Shown here: positions 7,725-16,057 of the stretch, piece after piece
How the letters are laid out: each line of letters opens with the position of its first letter
Position numbering within the stretch: position 1 is the first letter of the stretch
Assembly: GCA_020072905.1 (NCBI GenBank)
Contig: JAIQGB010000049.1
Coordinates: forward strand, 1 to 33,332
Source: Terriglobia bacterium
Lineage (GTDB): Bacteria > Acidobacteriota > Terriglobia > UBA7540
Direction: 5' to 3'
Length of the DNA: 33,332 nt
The notes under the pieces: generated by a model
The model's database searches: none
Told to the model about the DNA's origin: nothing
What the model saw: the letters and a program-made list of their open reading frames with translations, nothing else
Position numbers and translations under genes: made by a program

Positions 7725-7958
7725 ATGAAGCAAATGCCGGCGGGGGAGTTCAAGGCGCGGTGCCTGAAAGTAATGGACCAGGTTCACAAAACACGGGAGC
7801 CCGTGGTGATTACCAAGCACGGGAAGCCGGTGGCCAAGCTCGTTCCTGCCGGCAAGCGTGGCGACGATATCTTTGGATGCCTCAAGGGGCAGTTCGAGAT
7901 TGTGGGAGACATTGAGTCGCCCATCGTACCCCCCGAGGAGTGGGAGGCGCTCCGGTGA
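7725..7958 (+). CDS. type II antitoxin, Phd/YefM family
   Basis: The 77-residue protein starts MKQMPAGEFKARCLKVMDQV and continues KTREPVVITKHGKPVAKLVP, the classic Phd/YefM DNA-binding fold at residues 1-50. The C-terminal 27 residues (DIFGCLKGQFEIVGDIESPIVPPEEWEALR region) form the flexible toxin-binding tail; a tail containing 'D.esPi.p..eWea' is common in antitoxins paired with VapC toxins. The start has GGAGG 7 bases upstream. Its stop overlaps the toxin start as GTGA, showing translational coupling. It should repress its own promoter at the palindrome 7684-7707 and neutralise the PIN toxin. Confidence 0.93.
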   Translation: MKQMPAGEFKARCLKVMDQVHKTREPVVITKHGKPVAKLVPAGKRGDDIFGCLKGQFEIVGDIESPIVPPEEWEALR

Positions 7959-8350
7959 TCCTGCTCGACACCCACGCCCTGGTGTGGCTGATGCTCGAAC
8001 CAAAAAAGCTTTCACGGGCTGCGGGCTCGGCCATTCGCAGAGCGCGGGCGAACGGAGGAATCGGCATCGCCGCCATCAGCCTCTGGGAACTCGCCTGGCT
8101 GTATTCATTGGGCCGCGTGAAGGGCCGTGGCGCGGTCGAAACGTGGTTGAGGGCGATTGTGGAAGCGGCGGGCGTGACGATCGTGCCCATTACATCGGAA
8201 ATCGCCGCACTGGCGACGCAGTTCCCTGAAGACTTCCCTCACGACCCTGCCGACCGGCTCATCGCGGCAACAGCGCGTTCGGAGGGATTGGCATTGGTCA
8301 CGCGGGATGTTCGCATCCGCCAATGCACTCTGCTGAAAACTATCTGGTAA
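7955..8350 (+). CDS. vapC: VapC-like PIN-domain toxin ribonuclease
   Basis: The 131-residue protein begins with GTG inside the antitoxin's last codons; GGAGG lies 7 bases upstream. A GTG at 7940 is possible but less well placed. The acidic residues of a PIN RNase site are present: Asp5 in LLDTHALVWL, Glu45 in ISLWELAWL, Asp97 and Asp100 in FPHDPADRLIAATA, and Asp118 in LVTRDVRI. PIN toxins of this subfamily cleave RNA (often tRNA or rRNA) with Mg or Mn and halt growth until new antitoxin is made. The length and motif order are typical, so it looks intact. With the antitoxin it forms a two-gene module inserted between shape genes. Confidence 0.93.
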   Translation: MILLDTHALVWLMLEPKKLSRAAGSAIRRARANGGIGIAAISLWELAWLYSLGRVKGRGAVETWLRAIVEAAGVTIVPITSEIAALATQFPEDFPHDPADRLIAATARSEGLALVTRDVRIRQCTLLKTIW

Positions 8351-8427
8351 ACAGTCCGCAATCAGAATCGGTCAGCGCGCCAAATCGCCTCCTTTCACGA
8401 AATTTCCACAGGCCTCCTCCTTACCAG

Positions 8428-8456
8428 TTGATTCCGCAATGGGTTAGGATTACACT
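8428..8456 (+). promoter_or_regulatory. candidate promoter for mrdA-rodA
   Basis: TTGATT at 8428-8433 and TACACT at 8451-8456 are separated by 17 bases, about 100 bases before the mrdA start. Each hexamer matches the sigma-70 consensus at 4 of 6 positions. This would give mrdA-rodA its own transcription start, separate from the toxin-antitoxin pair. Confidence 0.45.
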
Positions 8457-8471
8457 GAGTCGGGACGTTGT

Positions 8472-8490
8472 GCCTCACTTTCCGTGAGGC
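8472..8490 (+). promoter_or_regulatory. hairpin in the mrdA leader
   Basis: Perfect 7-bp arms GCCTCAC and GTGAGGC enclose a 5-base loop, just downstream of the candidate promoter at 8428. It would fold in the 5' leader of mrdA. No T-run follows, so it is not a standard terminator; any regulatory role is unknown. Confidence 0.45.
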
Positions 8491-8553
8491 TGCACTTCCT
8501 GTTGCTATCTAAGGCTTGCCGGGCGGGAGGGGGACCCCGGCACACGCAAGGCA

Positions 8554-9309
8554 ATGGAATTTCGTTTCCCGGAAGACGCACGCTCTCCGGCCCGGAAGAT
8601 TTCCTTCCTGCAGTGTTTCGTTGCGGGCACATTTTTCTTCCTGCTCTTCGGATACTGGCGCCTACAGATCGCCCATCATCGCCAATATCTCGAACAGGCG
8701 GAACGCAACCGCATTCGCAACCTGCCGGTCATCGCGCCGCGCGGGAGGATTTTGGACCGCGAGGGGCGCGTCCTGGCGGACAACTTCCCCGCCTTCAGCG
8801 TCCTGCTCATGCGGGAAAGCCCAACGGCCCTGACGCCCGAGCGCGTGCAGGGAATCGCGCGCCGGTTGGGTGTCGATCCCGCTGACCTGGAGGGCCAGGT
8901 GGAGCGGGCGGAGAAACTCCCGCGCTTCCAACCGGTCATCCTAAAGCCGTCCGCCACGCTCGAGGACATCGCCTTTGTCGAGTCGCACCGCGTGGAGTAC
9001 CCCGAACTGGACCTCTTGCAGGTGCAGCAGCGCTCCTACCCCAAGCAGACGATCGCCGCCGCAGCACTAGGCTACGTAGGTGAAGTCTCGGAAGAAATGA
9101 TCGCCGAACGCAGCTCACCCTACCGGCCGGGCGACGTGGTCGGCAAGTCGGGAATCGAGCGCACCTACGACTCGATTCTGGCGGGGCGGGACGGGATGCG
9201 CCGGGTCATCGTCAACAGCCGCGGGCAGGAAATGGGCTCCATGACCACGATTAACGCCTTGGCTGGCAATGACTTACGGCTGACGATTGACCTCGACCGG
9301 AGAAACTGA
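8554..9309 (+). CDS. mrdA: penicillin-binding protein 2 (MrdA), N-terminal fragment of a disrupted gene
   Basis: This 251-residue frame holds the front half of PBP2: a membrane anchor at residues about 15-35 (FLQCFVAGTFFFLLFGYW), then the pedestal/dimerisation domain with RNRIRNLPVIAPRGRILDREGRVLADN, SYPKQTIAAAALGYVGEVSEEM, GKSGIERTYDSILAGRDG and NDLRLTIDLDR. It then reads RRN and stops. In intact PBP2 the frame would continue LTIDLDLQ... into the transpeptidase domain. Instead, the next frame picks up at EKLTSDPQKPLMNKAIQ directly after the junction near 9297-9302. About 50 residues present in E. coli PBP2 (VVVTDPRTGGVLALVSTPSYDP region) are absent. The gene precedes rodA as in most bacteria. 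Either real decay or assembly error. Confidence 0.85.
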   Translation: MEFRFPEDARSPARKISFLQCFVAGTFFFLLFGYWRLQIAHHRQYLEQAERNRIRNLPVIAPRGRILDREGRVLADNFPAFSVLLMRESPTALTPERVQGIARRLGVDPADLEGQVERAEKLPRFQPVILKPSATLEDIAFVESHRVEYPELDLLQVQQRSYPKQTIAAAALGYVGEVSEEMIAERSSPYRPGDVVGKSGIERTYDSILAGRDGMRRVIVNSRGQEMGSMTTINALAGNDLRLTIDLDRRN

Positions 9310-9332
9310 CCTCGGACCCTCAAAAGCCGCTG

Positions 9333-10313
9333 ATGAACAAGGCCATCCAGGCGCACTTGGCGCCGGGCTCGGTCTTCAAGATCATCACCGGCGCCGCGGC
9401 CCTGGAAACCGGAACCATCAAACCCAGCTACACGCTGTACTGCCCGGGGCTGGTCAACATTTATGGGCATACCTATCACGACTGGGTCTGGAGTAAGGGC
9501 CGCGGGCATGGGAGCGTGGACTTCCACCAAGCCATCGTGCACTCCTGCGACGTGTATTTCTACACCCTCGGCAAACTCCTGGGGATAGACAAAATTGCCT
9601 ATTTCGCCCATGGCCTTGGACTCGGCGCGCGCACGGGGATTGATCTGCCTGGTGAAGATTCCGGCCTGGTTCCCTCGCCTGAATGGGTGAAACGGGTTTT
9701 CAAACGGCAATGGTGGCCAGGAGAAACGATCTCCGTCGCCATCGGCCAGGGCGCGGTAGCCGTCACGCCTGTGCAACTCGCCTACGCTCTCGGCGGGATC
9801 GCTTCCGGGGGAGAGTTTCGCCGGCCCCATCTGGCCTTCCGTAACCAGCTTCTTGCCCTGGGCGTGGAGCCTGGACAGCAAGTAGAGGATCGCCGCTCCC
9901 CCTTAAGCGAGGAGACCGTCGATGCTCTCTCCCGCGGCATGTGGGGAGCGGTCAACGAAGGGGGCACGGGCGCCGCCGCCTACGAGCTGGGGCTGGATAT
10001 CGCCGGCAAGACCGGAACCGCACAGGTCGTGAGCGTCGGTCTGCAGCAGGCCGCCAAGAAGCACGAGTATCGGAGCAACGCCTGGTTTGTGGCCTACTCG
10101 CCGAGCGCGAAGCCCGAGATCGTGGTTGCAGCCCTGGTCATGCAGGGCGAGCACTCTACCGTCGCGGTGCCCATCGCGCGCGACGTCATCAAAGCGTACC
10201 TGCAGAAGAAAGCGGCGCGACGGCCTCCACCCAATCAGCTTCAGACTCAGATTCGGGTGATGAGCGAGGCCCGGGAGCTTCCACCCGGCCCCGCCGCGGG
10301 AAGAGCGCATTAG
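9333..10313 (+). CDS. mrdA: penicillin-binding protein 2 (MrdA), C-terminal transpeptidase fragment
   Basis: This frame holds most of the PBP2 transpeptidase domain. The active-site SxxK motif is in APGSVFKI (Ser codon at 9369), the second motif in HSCDVYFYTLG, and the KTG motif in IAGKTGTAQVV. Homology begins before the ATG at 9333, at EKLTSDPQKPL from about 9300, which shows that it is the rear part of the gene starting at 8554 and not an independent gene. PBP2 cross-links peptidoglycan during cell elongation with RodA, whose gene starts 22 bases later. Lacking the membrane anchor, this fragment alone would not be correctly placed. As written the gene is inactive unless the break is an artefact. 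Confidence 0.87.
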   Translation: MNKAIQAHLAPGSVFKIITGAAALETGTIKPSYTLYCPGLVNIYGHTYHDWVWSKGRGHGSVDFHQAIVHSCDVYFYTLGKLLGIDKIAYFAHGLGLGARTGIDLPGEDSGLVPSPEWVKRVFKRQWWPGETISVAIGQGAVAVTPVQLAYALGGIASGGEFRRPHLAFRNQLLALGVEPGQQVEDRRSPLSEETVDALSRGMWGAVNEGGTGAAAYELGLDIAGKTGTAQVVSVGLQQAAKKHEYRSNAWFVAYSPSAKPEIVVAALVMQGEHSTVAVPIARDVIKAYLQKKAARRPPPNQLQTQIRVMSEARELPPGPAAGRAH

Positions 10314-10334
10314 AATGGCCACCGGATTCGGCTC

Positions 10335-11423
10335 ATGAGGAAAACGGTCCGCCTTCGCGACTCGGACTGGGTCTTGCTCGCCTTGGCCTTGGCCATCGCC
10401 GCCATAGGCATCGCCGAGATTTACAGCACGACAGCACACACGCCCCTGGCTGTCCAGGTCAAGAGGCAGGTCTACTGGGTGCTTATCGGGTCGTTCCTGG
10501 CAATCGCGGTTAGCTGGCTCGACTACCACCGGGTGATCGAACTAATCCCTTGGATCTATGGGGCTTGTATGCTGGCACTGGGGGGCCTGCTGGTCCTGGG
10601 CCCTACGATCGCCGGGGCCAAGCGATGGATTCCCATCGGCGGCCTTACTTTCCAAGTGTCAGAGATGGCGAAGTTAGTTATAATACTTATTGTGGCGGCC
10701 TATTTCGCCGATCGACAAGGCAAGTTTGTCACCTGGAAAGACTACCTGAAACTAGGAGCTTTGGTGGGCCTGCCGGCGGTTCTTGTGGCTATGGAACCCG
10801 ACCTCGGCACGGCACTGACTTTCTTTCCAATTGTCGCCGCCGGTTTCTTCCTGGCGGGCATTCGGCCGAGGCAAGTTGCGGTGCTGGCCTTGCTAGCAGC
10901 GATGATGCTCCCGGTTGGCTGGCACTTGTTGAAGCCATACCAGCGGGAACGGCTGATCAGCTACGTTCACCCCTCACACGACACCCAAGGCTCAAGTTAC
11001 CAGGGAACGCAGGCGAAGATCGCCATCGGTTCGGGCGGCTTCTGGGGGAAAGGTTTTGCCAGCGGGACGCAAAGCAGGCTGGGGTTTGTCCCTGTTTCCC
11101 ACGCCGACTTCATCTTCGCCGCCTTCGCCGAGGAACAGGGGTTCGTGGGCACGCTCATCGTTTTGCTCTTGTATCTGGCCTTCCTCCTTCGGCTCCTCGA
11201 TGGGGCCCAAACGGCCGGTGACCGTGCCGGAAGTTTCTTGCTTGTAGGTTTCGCGGCGGTTCTGTTTTTTCAAGTCGCCGTCAACGTCGGCATGATGATC
11301 GGTTTCTTTCCGATCACCGGCATTCCTTTGCCGCTCATGAGCCAGGGAGGTTCCTCGGCACTGTTCACCTTCCTGGGTCTGGGGCTGGCAATGAGTGTCA
11401 AGATGCGGCGATTCGTGAACTGA
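10335..11423 (+). CDS. rodA: peptidoglycan glycosyltransferase RodA (SEDS family)
   Basis: The 362-residue protein has about ten membrane helices and clear SEDS motifs: FQVSEMAKLVIILIVAAYFA (as in 'fQPSElaKla'), MEPDLGTALTFFPI with the conserved Asp region, and GIPLPLMSQGGSSALFTFLGLGLAMSV near the C terminus. RodA polymerises glycan strands from lipid II during elongation and works with PBP2, encoded just upstream. The length is typical of the family and no break is seen. The usual PLPFxSxGGSS motif here reads PLPLMSQGGSS, with Gln in place of the common Tyr. It begins 22 bases after the mrdA stop, consistent with one operon. Confidence 0.95.
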   Translation: MRKTVRLRDSDWVLLALALAIAAIGIAEIYSTTAHTPLAVQVKRQVYWVLIGSFLAIAVSWLDYHRVIELIPWIYGACMLALGGLLVLGPTIAGAKRWIPIGGLTFQVSEMAKLVIILIVAAYFADRQGKFVTWKDYLKLGALVGLPAVLVAMEPDLGTALTFFPIVAAGFFLAGIRPRQVAVLALLAAMMLPVGWHLLKPYQRERLISYVHPSHDTQGSSYQGTQAKIAIGSGGFWGKGFASGTQSRLGFVPVSHADFIFAAFAEEQGFVGTLIVLLLYLAFLLRLLDGAQTAGDRAGSFLLVGFAAVLFFQVAVNVGMMIGFFPITGIPLPLMSQGGSSALFTFLGLGLAMSVKMRRFVN

Positions 11424-11459
11424 GCACACTCGTCGCTTTGGGTGGGGAATTTATCTAGC

Positions 11460-11483
11460 CAGCCGGTCGAAGGACGCCGGCTG
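11460..11483 (+). promoter_or_regulatory. hairpin between rodA and rng
   Basis: 7-bp arms CAGCCGG and CCGGCTG flank a 10-base loop, 37 bases after the rodA stop. No T-run follows. The 254-base gap 11424-11677 has no gene; it also carries a short palindrome CCTCCGGGAGG around 11648 and an AAGGAG site before the next ATG. It may be a structured leader of the RNase gene. Confidence 0.4.
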
Positions 11484-11677
11484 AATTGGACAGGGTGGGT
11501 CCTGGCGGCCTGCGGACTTCGTAGGTACTGTCGAAGCCACCCACAGAATCTGGGGTCCGGTCGTGCTGCCTCTTCGCCCCCCCGGGGTGGGGAGCCGCGG
11601 CCGGAAAGAGCTCACCAGGAGTTGATCTCCCGCGGAACGGGATGGATCCTCCGGGAGGCTCCCGTTAAGGAGTTCCC

Positions 11678-14299
11678 ATGGCCAAGGAGTTGTATGTTTC
11701 CTCGTCTCCTCACGAGACGAAGATCGCCGTGTTCGAAGACGACCAACTGGTGGAAGTGTATTACGAGCGGGAAGCGGACGTGGGCCTGGTCGGCAGCATT
11801 TACAAGGGCCGCGTGAGCCGCGTATTGCCGGGAATGCAGTCGGCGTTTGTCAACATCGGTCTGGAGCGAGACGCCTTCCTTTACGTGTCGGACTTCGTCG
11901 AAGACGAAGAAGAGTACGACAAAATCTTCTCCGAAGCCGAAGCACGTGCGACGCGCTTTGTGCAAAGCCCCCAGGCGGTTACCGAACCCTCCGTGAGCCC
12001 TCCTCCACCCAGCGAACCGGCTCCCGCGGAGGCTCTCGAGACTCCACCCCCGGCAGCGCGCGTCGAGAGCGCAGAGGCAAGCGAGTCGCCTGCTCCCTCG
12101 GCGACAACGGCGCCACCGTCTCCCTTCCGGCCATCCGGTGAACGCGGGGAATCCCACCGTCACGAGCAGCTTCGCGGGCGACGGCGGCGGAGTCGCGGCG
12201 GGCGCGATTTCCGCTCTGGCCCCCCGGTCGAAGCTCCCGTGCGCCCGACTGAGCACGTGGAGCACCCAACGCCGCACAGCTTTGAAATCCTGCCCGGAGA
12301 ATCCCTGGCCAAGTACCGCGGCACGGCGGCCGAAGCTGGTGCAGGAGAAGTTGCGGCGGCCGAGCCCCCTGCTGCGGAGGCTCCTCCGGAGAGCCCCGAC
12401 ATTACCGAATCGAAAGTGCCGGCGGAAACCGCGGTTTACGTCAGGGCCACGGAGGAGCAGCCCGGACCCGTCGCCGCGCCAAATCTCGATCCCGTCGCAC
12501 CGAGCGCGGATTCCCCTGCGCCTTCCGAGCCGGAGTCTCGACCCGAGGAGGACGCGATTTCTTTCCCGGGCGGAATTGCGATGGTTGGCCCCTCCCCTGC
12601 CCCCGCTGAGGCAGCGCAGGCTGCCCCACGCGAGCCTGTAGCCACACTGCCTGCTGAAACCTCTCCGGCTCCTCGTGAAACTCACGAGGAGTCTGGCGGA
12701 GCGGAAGAAACGCTGGAGGGAAGGCCCTGGCTCCTCAGACGGCCAAGCCCCGAGGCTCCTGCAGCCCCGGAGTCATCCGCTGCCGCGATCGAGGAAGTCG
12801 AGGCGGAGTCAGAACTGGAACCTCCGGCCCTCGATCCGGTCGCCGAGGAGTTTGTTGAAGAGCATCTCGCCGAGGAAACCGCCCCAACCGAGTCCGCAGA
12901 GCCAAATCAGAGCGCGACGGCTCCAACCGAGGAAACAACCTCCTCTCAACCTCCTGGCGAGCCAGGGGAAAAGAAATATACTCTGCGCGAGCCCTACCAG
13001 CGCCCACGCTTTGCGCCGCGTCGCCGCCGGGGGCGTCGCGGCATGGGAAAACCCCGCGCGCCGGGCTACGAGTCCCCCCGCCCCGGTAACAACACCCCCG
13101 TCCAGATCAGCGATCTGCTCAAGGAAGGGCAGGAGATCCTGGTGCAGATTGCCAAGGAACCGCTCGGCACCAAGGGTGCGCGCATCACCTCGCACATCGC
13201 GCTCCCCGGCCGCTACCTGGTCTTCATGCCCACCATCGACCACATCGGGGTCTCCCGCAAGATCTCGTCGGAGGAAGAGCGCCTGCGGCTGCGCAATATC
13301 ATCCTGGAGAACAAAGGTACACTCACGGGGGGCTTCATCGTACGCACGGCGGGCGCCGGCCGGTCGGAGGAAGAACTCAAAGCCGACCTGAGGTTCCTCT
13401 CCACGCTCTGGAGCGACATCCGGGCGAAAGCCGAAAGGGCAAAAGCGCCCGCGCTCCTCCACCGCGATCTGGACCTCGTCCAGCGCATCCTCCGCGATAC
13501 GCTCTCGCCGGATTTCAAGCAAGTGCGCGTGGACAATGAAGTCGAGTACGAGCGCTGCGTGGAGTTCGTCAACCGCTGCCAGCCGTCGCTGGTTGGCCAC
13601 GTCAAGCTCTACACGCGGAACACGCCGCTTTTCGAGGAATTCGGCATCCAGCAAGAAGTGGATAAAGCGCTCAAGCCCAAGGTGTGGTTGAAGTCCGGGG
13701 GCTATATCGTCCTCAACCAAACCGAAGCGCTGGTGGCAATCGACGTCAACACGGGCAAGTACGTCGGCAAGACGAACCGCCTGGAAGACACGATCGTCAA
13801 GACCAACATCGATGCGATCAACGAGATCGTGCGCCAGATCCGCCTGCGCGATCTGGGCGGCATCATCGTCATCGATTTCATCGACATGGATGAGCGGCGC
13901 AACCGCCAGAAGGTGGTCCAGGCGCTTGAGGAGGCTCTGCGCCGCGACCGCGCGCCGACCAAGGTCCTTTCCTTCAACGATTTCGGATTGGTGGCGATCA
14001 CCCGCAAGCGCGTCAAGCAATCGCTCGAGCGCACGCTCTGCCAGCCGTGTGTTTACTGCACGGGGTCAGGCTGGATTAAATCCGTCAACACGGTTTGCAA
14101 CGAGATTTTGGGCGAAGTCAGGAAAATGGCTCGGGAGCTGGAAGGCGATTCCATAACCCTGCGCGTCAATCCGGATGTCGCCCACGCGCTCAAGTCGCGC
14201 CAGGGAGCGCTGCTCTCCGAGCTCGAGTCGCTCACCCACAAAGACATCATCATCAAGAGCGACGCGACAGTGCATCAGGAAAGGTTTGAGATTTACTAA
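11678..14299 (+). CDS. rng: ribonuclease E/G family endoribonuclease with a very long insertion in the S1 domain
   Basis: The 873-residue protein opens with the family start (KELYVSSSPHETKIAVFEDDQLVEVYYER) and the first half of the S1 RNA-binding domain (GSIYKGRVSRVLPGMQSAFVNIGLERDAFLYVSDF, in pieces, residues 40-74). From about residue 85 to 470 an acidic Pro/Ala/Glu-rich, low-complexity stretch intervenes and ends in an Arg-rich block (FAPRRRRGRRGMGK). Then S1 resumes and the catalytic core follows: Asp689 in AIDVNTGKYVGK and Asp733 in VIVIDFIDMD-like context bind Mg, 44 residues apart as in E. coli RNase E; a CQPCVYCTGSG segment (Cys791, Cys794) is the Zn-link. It processes rRNA and tRNA and degrades mRNA. 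AAGGAG precedes the ATG. There is no C-terminal scaffold, so the long disordered region lies inside rather than at the end. Confidence 0.92.
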   Translation: MAKELYVSSSPHETKIAVFEDDQLVEVYYEREADVGLVGSIYKGRVSRVLPGMQSAFVNIGLERDAFLYVSDFVEDEEEYDKIFSEAEARATRFVQSPQAVTEPSVSPPPPSEPAPAEALETPPPAARVESAEASESPAPSATTAPPSPFRPSGERGESHRHEQLRGRRRRSRGGRDFRSGPPVEAPVRPTEHVEHPTPHSFEILPGESLAKYRGTAAEAGAGEVAAAEPPAAEAPPESPDITESKVPAETAVYVRATEEQPGPVAAPNLDPVAPSADSPAPSEPESRPEEDAISFPGGIAMVGPSPAPAEAAQAAPREPVATLPAETSPAPRETHEESGGAEETLEGRPWLLRRPSPEAPAAPESSAAAIEEVEAESELEPPALDPVAEEFVEEHLAEETAPTESAEPNQSATAPTEETTSSQPPGEPGEKKYTLREPYQRPRFAPRRRRGRRGMGKPRAPGYESPRPGNNTPVQISDLLKEGQEILVQIAKEPLGTKGARITSHIALPGRYLVFMPTIDHIGVSRKISSEEERLRLRNIILENKGTLTGGFIVRTAGAGRSEEELKADLRFLSTLWSDIRAKAERAKAPALLHRDLDLVQRILRDTLSPDFKQVRVDNEVEYERCVEFVNRCQPSLVGHVKLYTRNTPLFEEFGIQQEVDKALKPKVWLKSGGYIVLNQTEALVAIDVNTGKYVGKTNRLEDTIVKTNIDAINEIVRQIRLRDLGGIIVIDFIDMDERRNRQKVVQALEEALRRDRAPTKVLSFNDFGLVAITRKRVKQSLERTLCQPCVYCTGSGWIKSVNTVCNEILGEVRKMARELEGDSITLRVNPDVAHALKSRQGALLSELESLTHKDIIIKSDATVHQERFEIY

Positions 14300-14318
14300 A
14301 GGGGAAACGCTCCGGTAT

Positions 14319-14337
14319 GCCCTCTCCTGAGGAGGGC
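14319..14337 (+). terminator. possible weak terminator hairpin after the RNase gene
   Basis: 6-bp arms GCCCTC and GAGGGC flank a 7-base loop, 20 bases after the stop codon. No T-run follows, so a terminator role is only possible. The rest of the 204-base gap up to 14503 shows nothing else. Confidence 0.35.
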
Positions 14338-14503
14338 GGATCACGCCTCAATGGCCAAACAGGAATTCCCACTTCCGATGCGATTAGCTCCCCTGCCGAT
14401 TCCTGCCCGGCAAGCTGGCCCGAAACGTGATATTGTTTGCCGCGTCTCGCGAAGCAGGTAGTCGGGACCGGCAGCCGCTGGTTGGGCCAAAGATCCTGCA
14501 ACC

Positions 14504-16057
14504 ATGCACATCCTTTTCTACGTGCCGGACAACGAGGTCACGGGAAACTTTATTCCCCAACTCTGGCCTTTCTTGCTCCAGGCGCTGACCCCCAAAGAAC
14601 ACCGCGTCACCATCATCGACGGCAACGCTCAGCACCTGCGGGCCCACGAGCTGGTCCAATTCATAGCTCAAAACAATGTTGATCTGGTGGGCATGGGGTT
14701 CATGACCCGGATGGCGCAGAGTGCCTACCGGATGGCGACCGCCATTCGCAAGGCCAGCAAGGTGCCGATCGTCATGGGGGGGCCACACGTCACCGCCGTC
14801 CCCGACGAGCCCTTGGGTCTGACGGGCCAGCCACGGCATGCCGACGCGGTGGTGATCGGCGAAGCGGACAACATCTGGCCCCGGGTTGTGCGTGACGCCG
14901 TTCTCGGAAAACTTCAGGGTCTCTACCGGCCGGAGATGGTGGACGGAGAAGAGGCCAAGCCCTCGCTCGCCGACTATCCGGCCATCCCCTGGGAGCAGGT
15001 GGACCTTTCAAGGTTCAACTTGATGCGGTTTGTCCCGGCGGGAGTCAGGCGACTGTTGAGACGCCTCGGCTTTACCTACGACGCCGCCTTTGCCATTCCG
15101 GTGGAGACCAGCCGCGGTTGCCCCTACGGATGCGAGTTCTGCACCGTGACGGGATTCTTTGGACACGACCTCCGTTACCGGAGCAATGAGGACGTCGTCG
15201 CCGAGTTGCTGCGACTGAAGGCGATGGCCAAGGAGAAGAATGGCCTGACCATGGCCTTCTTCGTGGACGATAATTTTGCCATCCATCGCGCCCGGACCAA
15301 ATCCCTGTTGCGCGATATGATCCGGCACGACGCCTGTATTCCCTGGACGGGCCAGGTCAGTATCAACCTCTTGCAGGATGAGGAGCTCGTGCGATTGATC
15401 GCGGCCAGCGGTGCCCGCTGGATTTTCATGGGTCTGGAATCAGTGGACCCGGCCAGTCTGAAGCTGGCTCACAAGGAGTTCAATAAACCCGCTCAGTACG
15501 CGGCCGTTCTCAACACGCTGGCCAAATACAACCTCTACGGCATCACTTCTTTTATCTACGGCTTGGATGGCGACGGGCTTGGTGTGTCTCGCCAGACGGT
15601 CGAGCAGGTGGACCAGTGGCCACCCGGCTTGCCGGTGTTCGGATTGCTGACTCCGTATCCCGCGACGCCCTTGTACGATCGGCTTCAGGCGGAAGGACGG
15701 GTGACTCGCCCGCAGCACTGGCTGGATTTCCGCGCCTTCAAGACGGCCTATCTTCCCAAGGGTATGACGCCCGAGGAAGCAGAAGCCGAAGTCCGCCAGT
15801 CCTGGAACTACTGTTACGCGCCAGCTTCCTTCCAGAAGGCTCAGAAGTGGCTGGTTGAAAATCAGAAGTCCTTTGGCTATCAGCTCATGCACTTTGTGGC
15901 GCGCATGCTTTTCCGCGGAATCTATTTTCCCCAAATGAACCGCTGGGCCTGGATCAAGCTCCTGGCCCAAAACAACCGCACGCTGGGTAGCCTGGTCCTT
16001 TCCGGGTTGCGCTCGCAGCGCAGGGTGAAGGTCTTGACGCCGGCGCCCCAGCAATAA
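14504..16057 (+). CDS. B12-binding domain radical SAM protein
   Basis: The 517-residue protein has a Rossmann-like cobalamin-binding domain at about residues 1-140 (VTIIDGNAQHL, VDLVGMGFMTRMAQSAYRMA, VPIVMGGPHVTAVPDE) and a radical SAM barrel at about 195-420. The CxxxCxxC motif for the 4Fe-4S cluster is Cys206, Cys210, Cys213 in SRGCPYGCEFCTVTG. MAFFVDDNF, WIFMGLESVD and GITSFIYGLDGD are typical later segments. The C-terminal 90 residues are helical with basic patches. Members methylate or rearrange unactivated carbons in natural products, lipids or hopanoids; the substrate here is unknown. The ribosome site is weak. No partner genes adjoin it: the next gene is convergent. Confidence 0.9.
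   Translation: MHILFYVPDNEVTGNFIPQLWPFLLQALTPKEHRVTIIDGNAQHLRAHELVQFIAQNNVDLVGMGFMTRMAQSAYRMATAIRKASKVPIVMGGPHVTAVPDEPLGLTGQPRHADAVVIGEADNIWPRVVRDAVLGKLQGLYRPEMVDGEEAKPSLADYPAIPWEQVDLSRFNLMRFVPAGVRRLLRRLGFTYDAAFAIPVETSRGCPYGCEFCTVTGFFGHDLRYRSNEDVVAELLRLKAMAKEKNGLTMAFFVDDNFAIHRARTKSLLRDMIRHDACIPWTGQVSINLLQDEELVRLIAASGARWIFMGLESVDPASLKLAHKEFNKPAQYAAVLNTLAKYNLYGITSFIYGLDGDGLGVSRQTVEQVDQWPPGLPVFGLLTPYPATPLYDRLQAEGRVTRPQHWLDFRAFKTAYLPKGMTPEEAEAEVRQSWNYCYAPASFQKAQKWLVENQKSFGYQLMHFVARMLFRGIYFPQMNRWAWIKLLAQNNRTLGSLVLSGLRSQRRVKVLTPAPQQ

Noticed and set aside
6161..7730. near-identical leaders TTGGAGGTGTCC before the genes at 6175 and 7725, considered as a shared regulatory repeat
   Set aside because: The match covers little more than the ribosome site; flanks differ completely, so chance is adequate.
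11930..13090. the Pro/Ala/Glu-rich stretch of RNase E/G as a frameshift artefact
   Set aside because: The same frame is open across it and S1 sequence resumes in frame afterwards, so it is a genuine in-frame insertion.
12809..14020. 403-codon minus-strand frame inside the RNase E/G gene
   Set aside because: Shadow frame; plus strand holds the catalytic residues in order.
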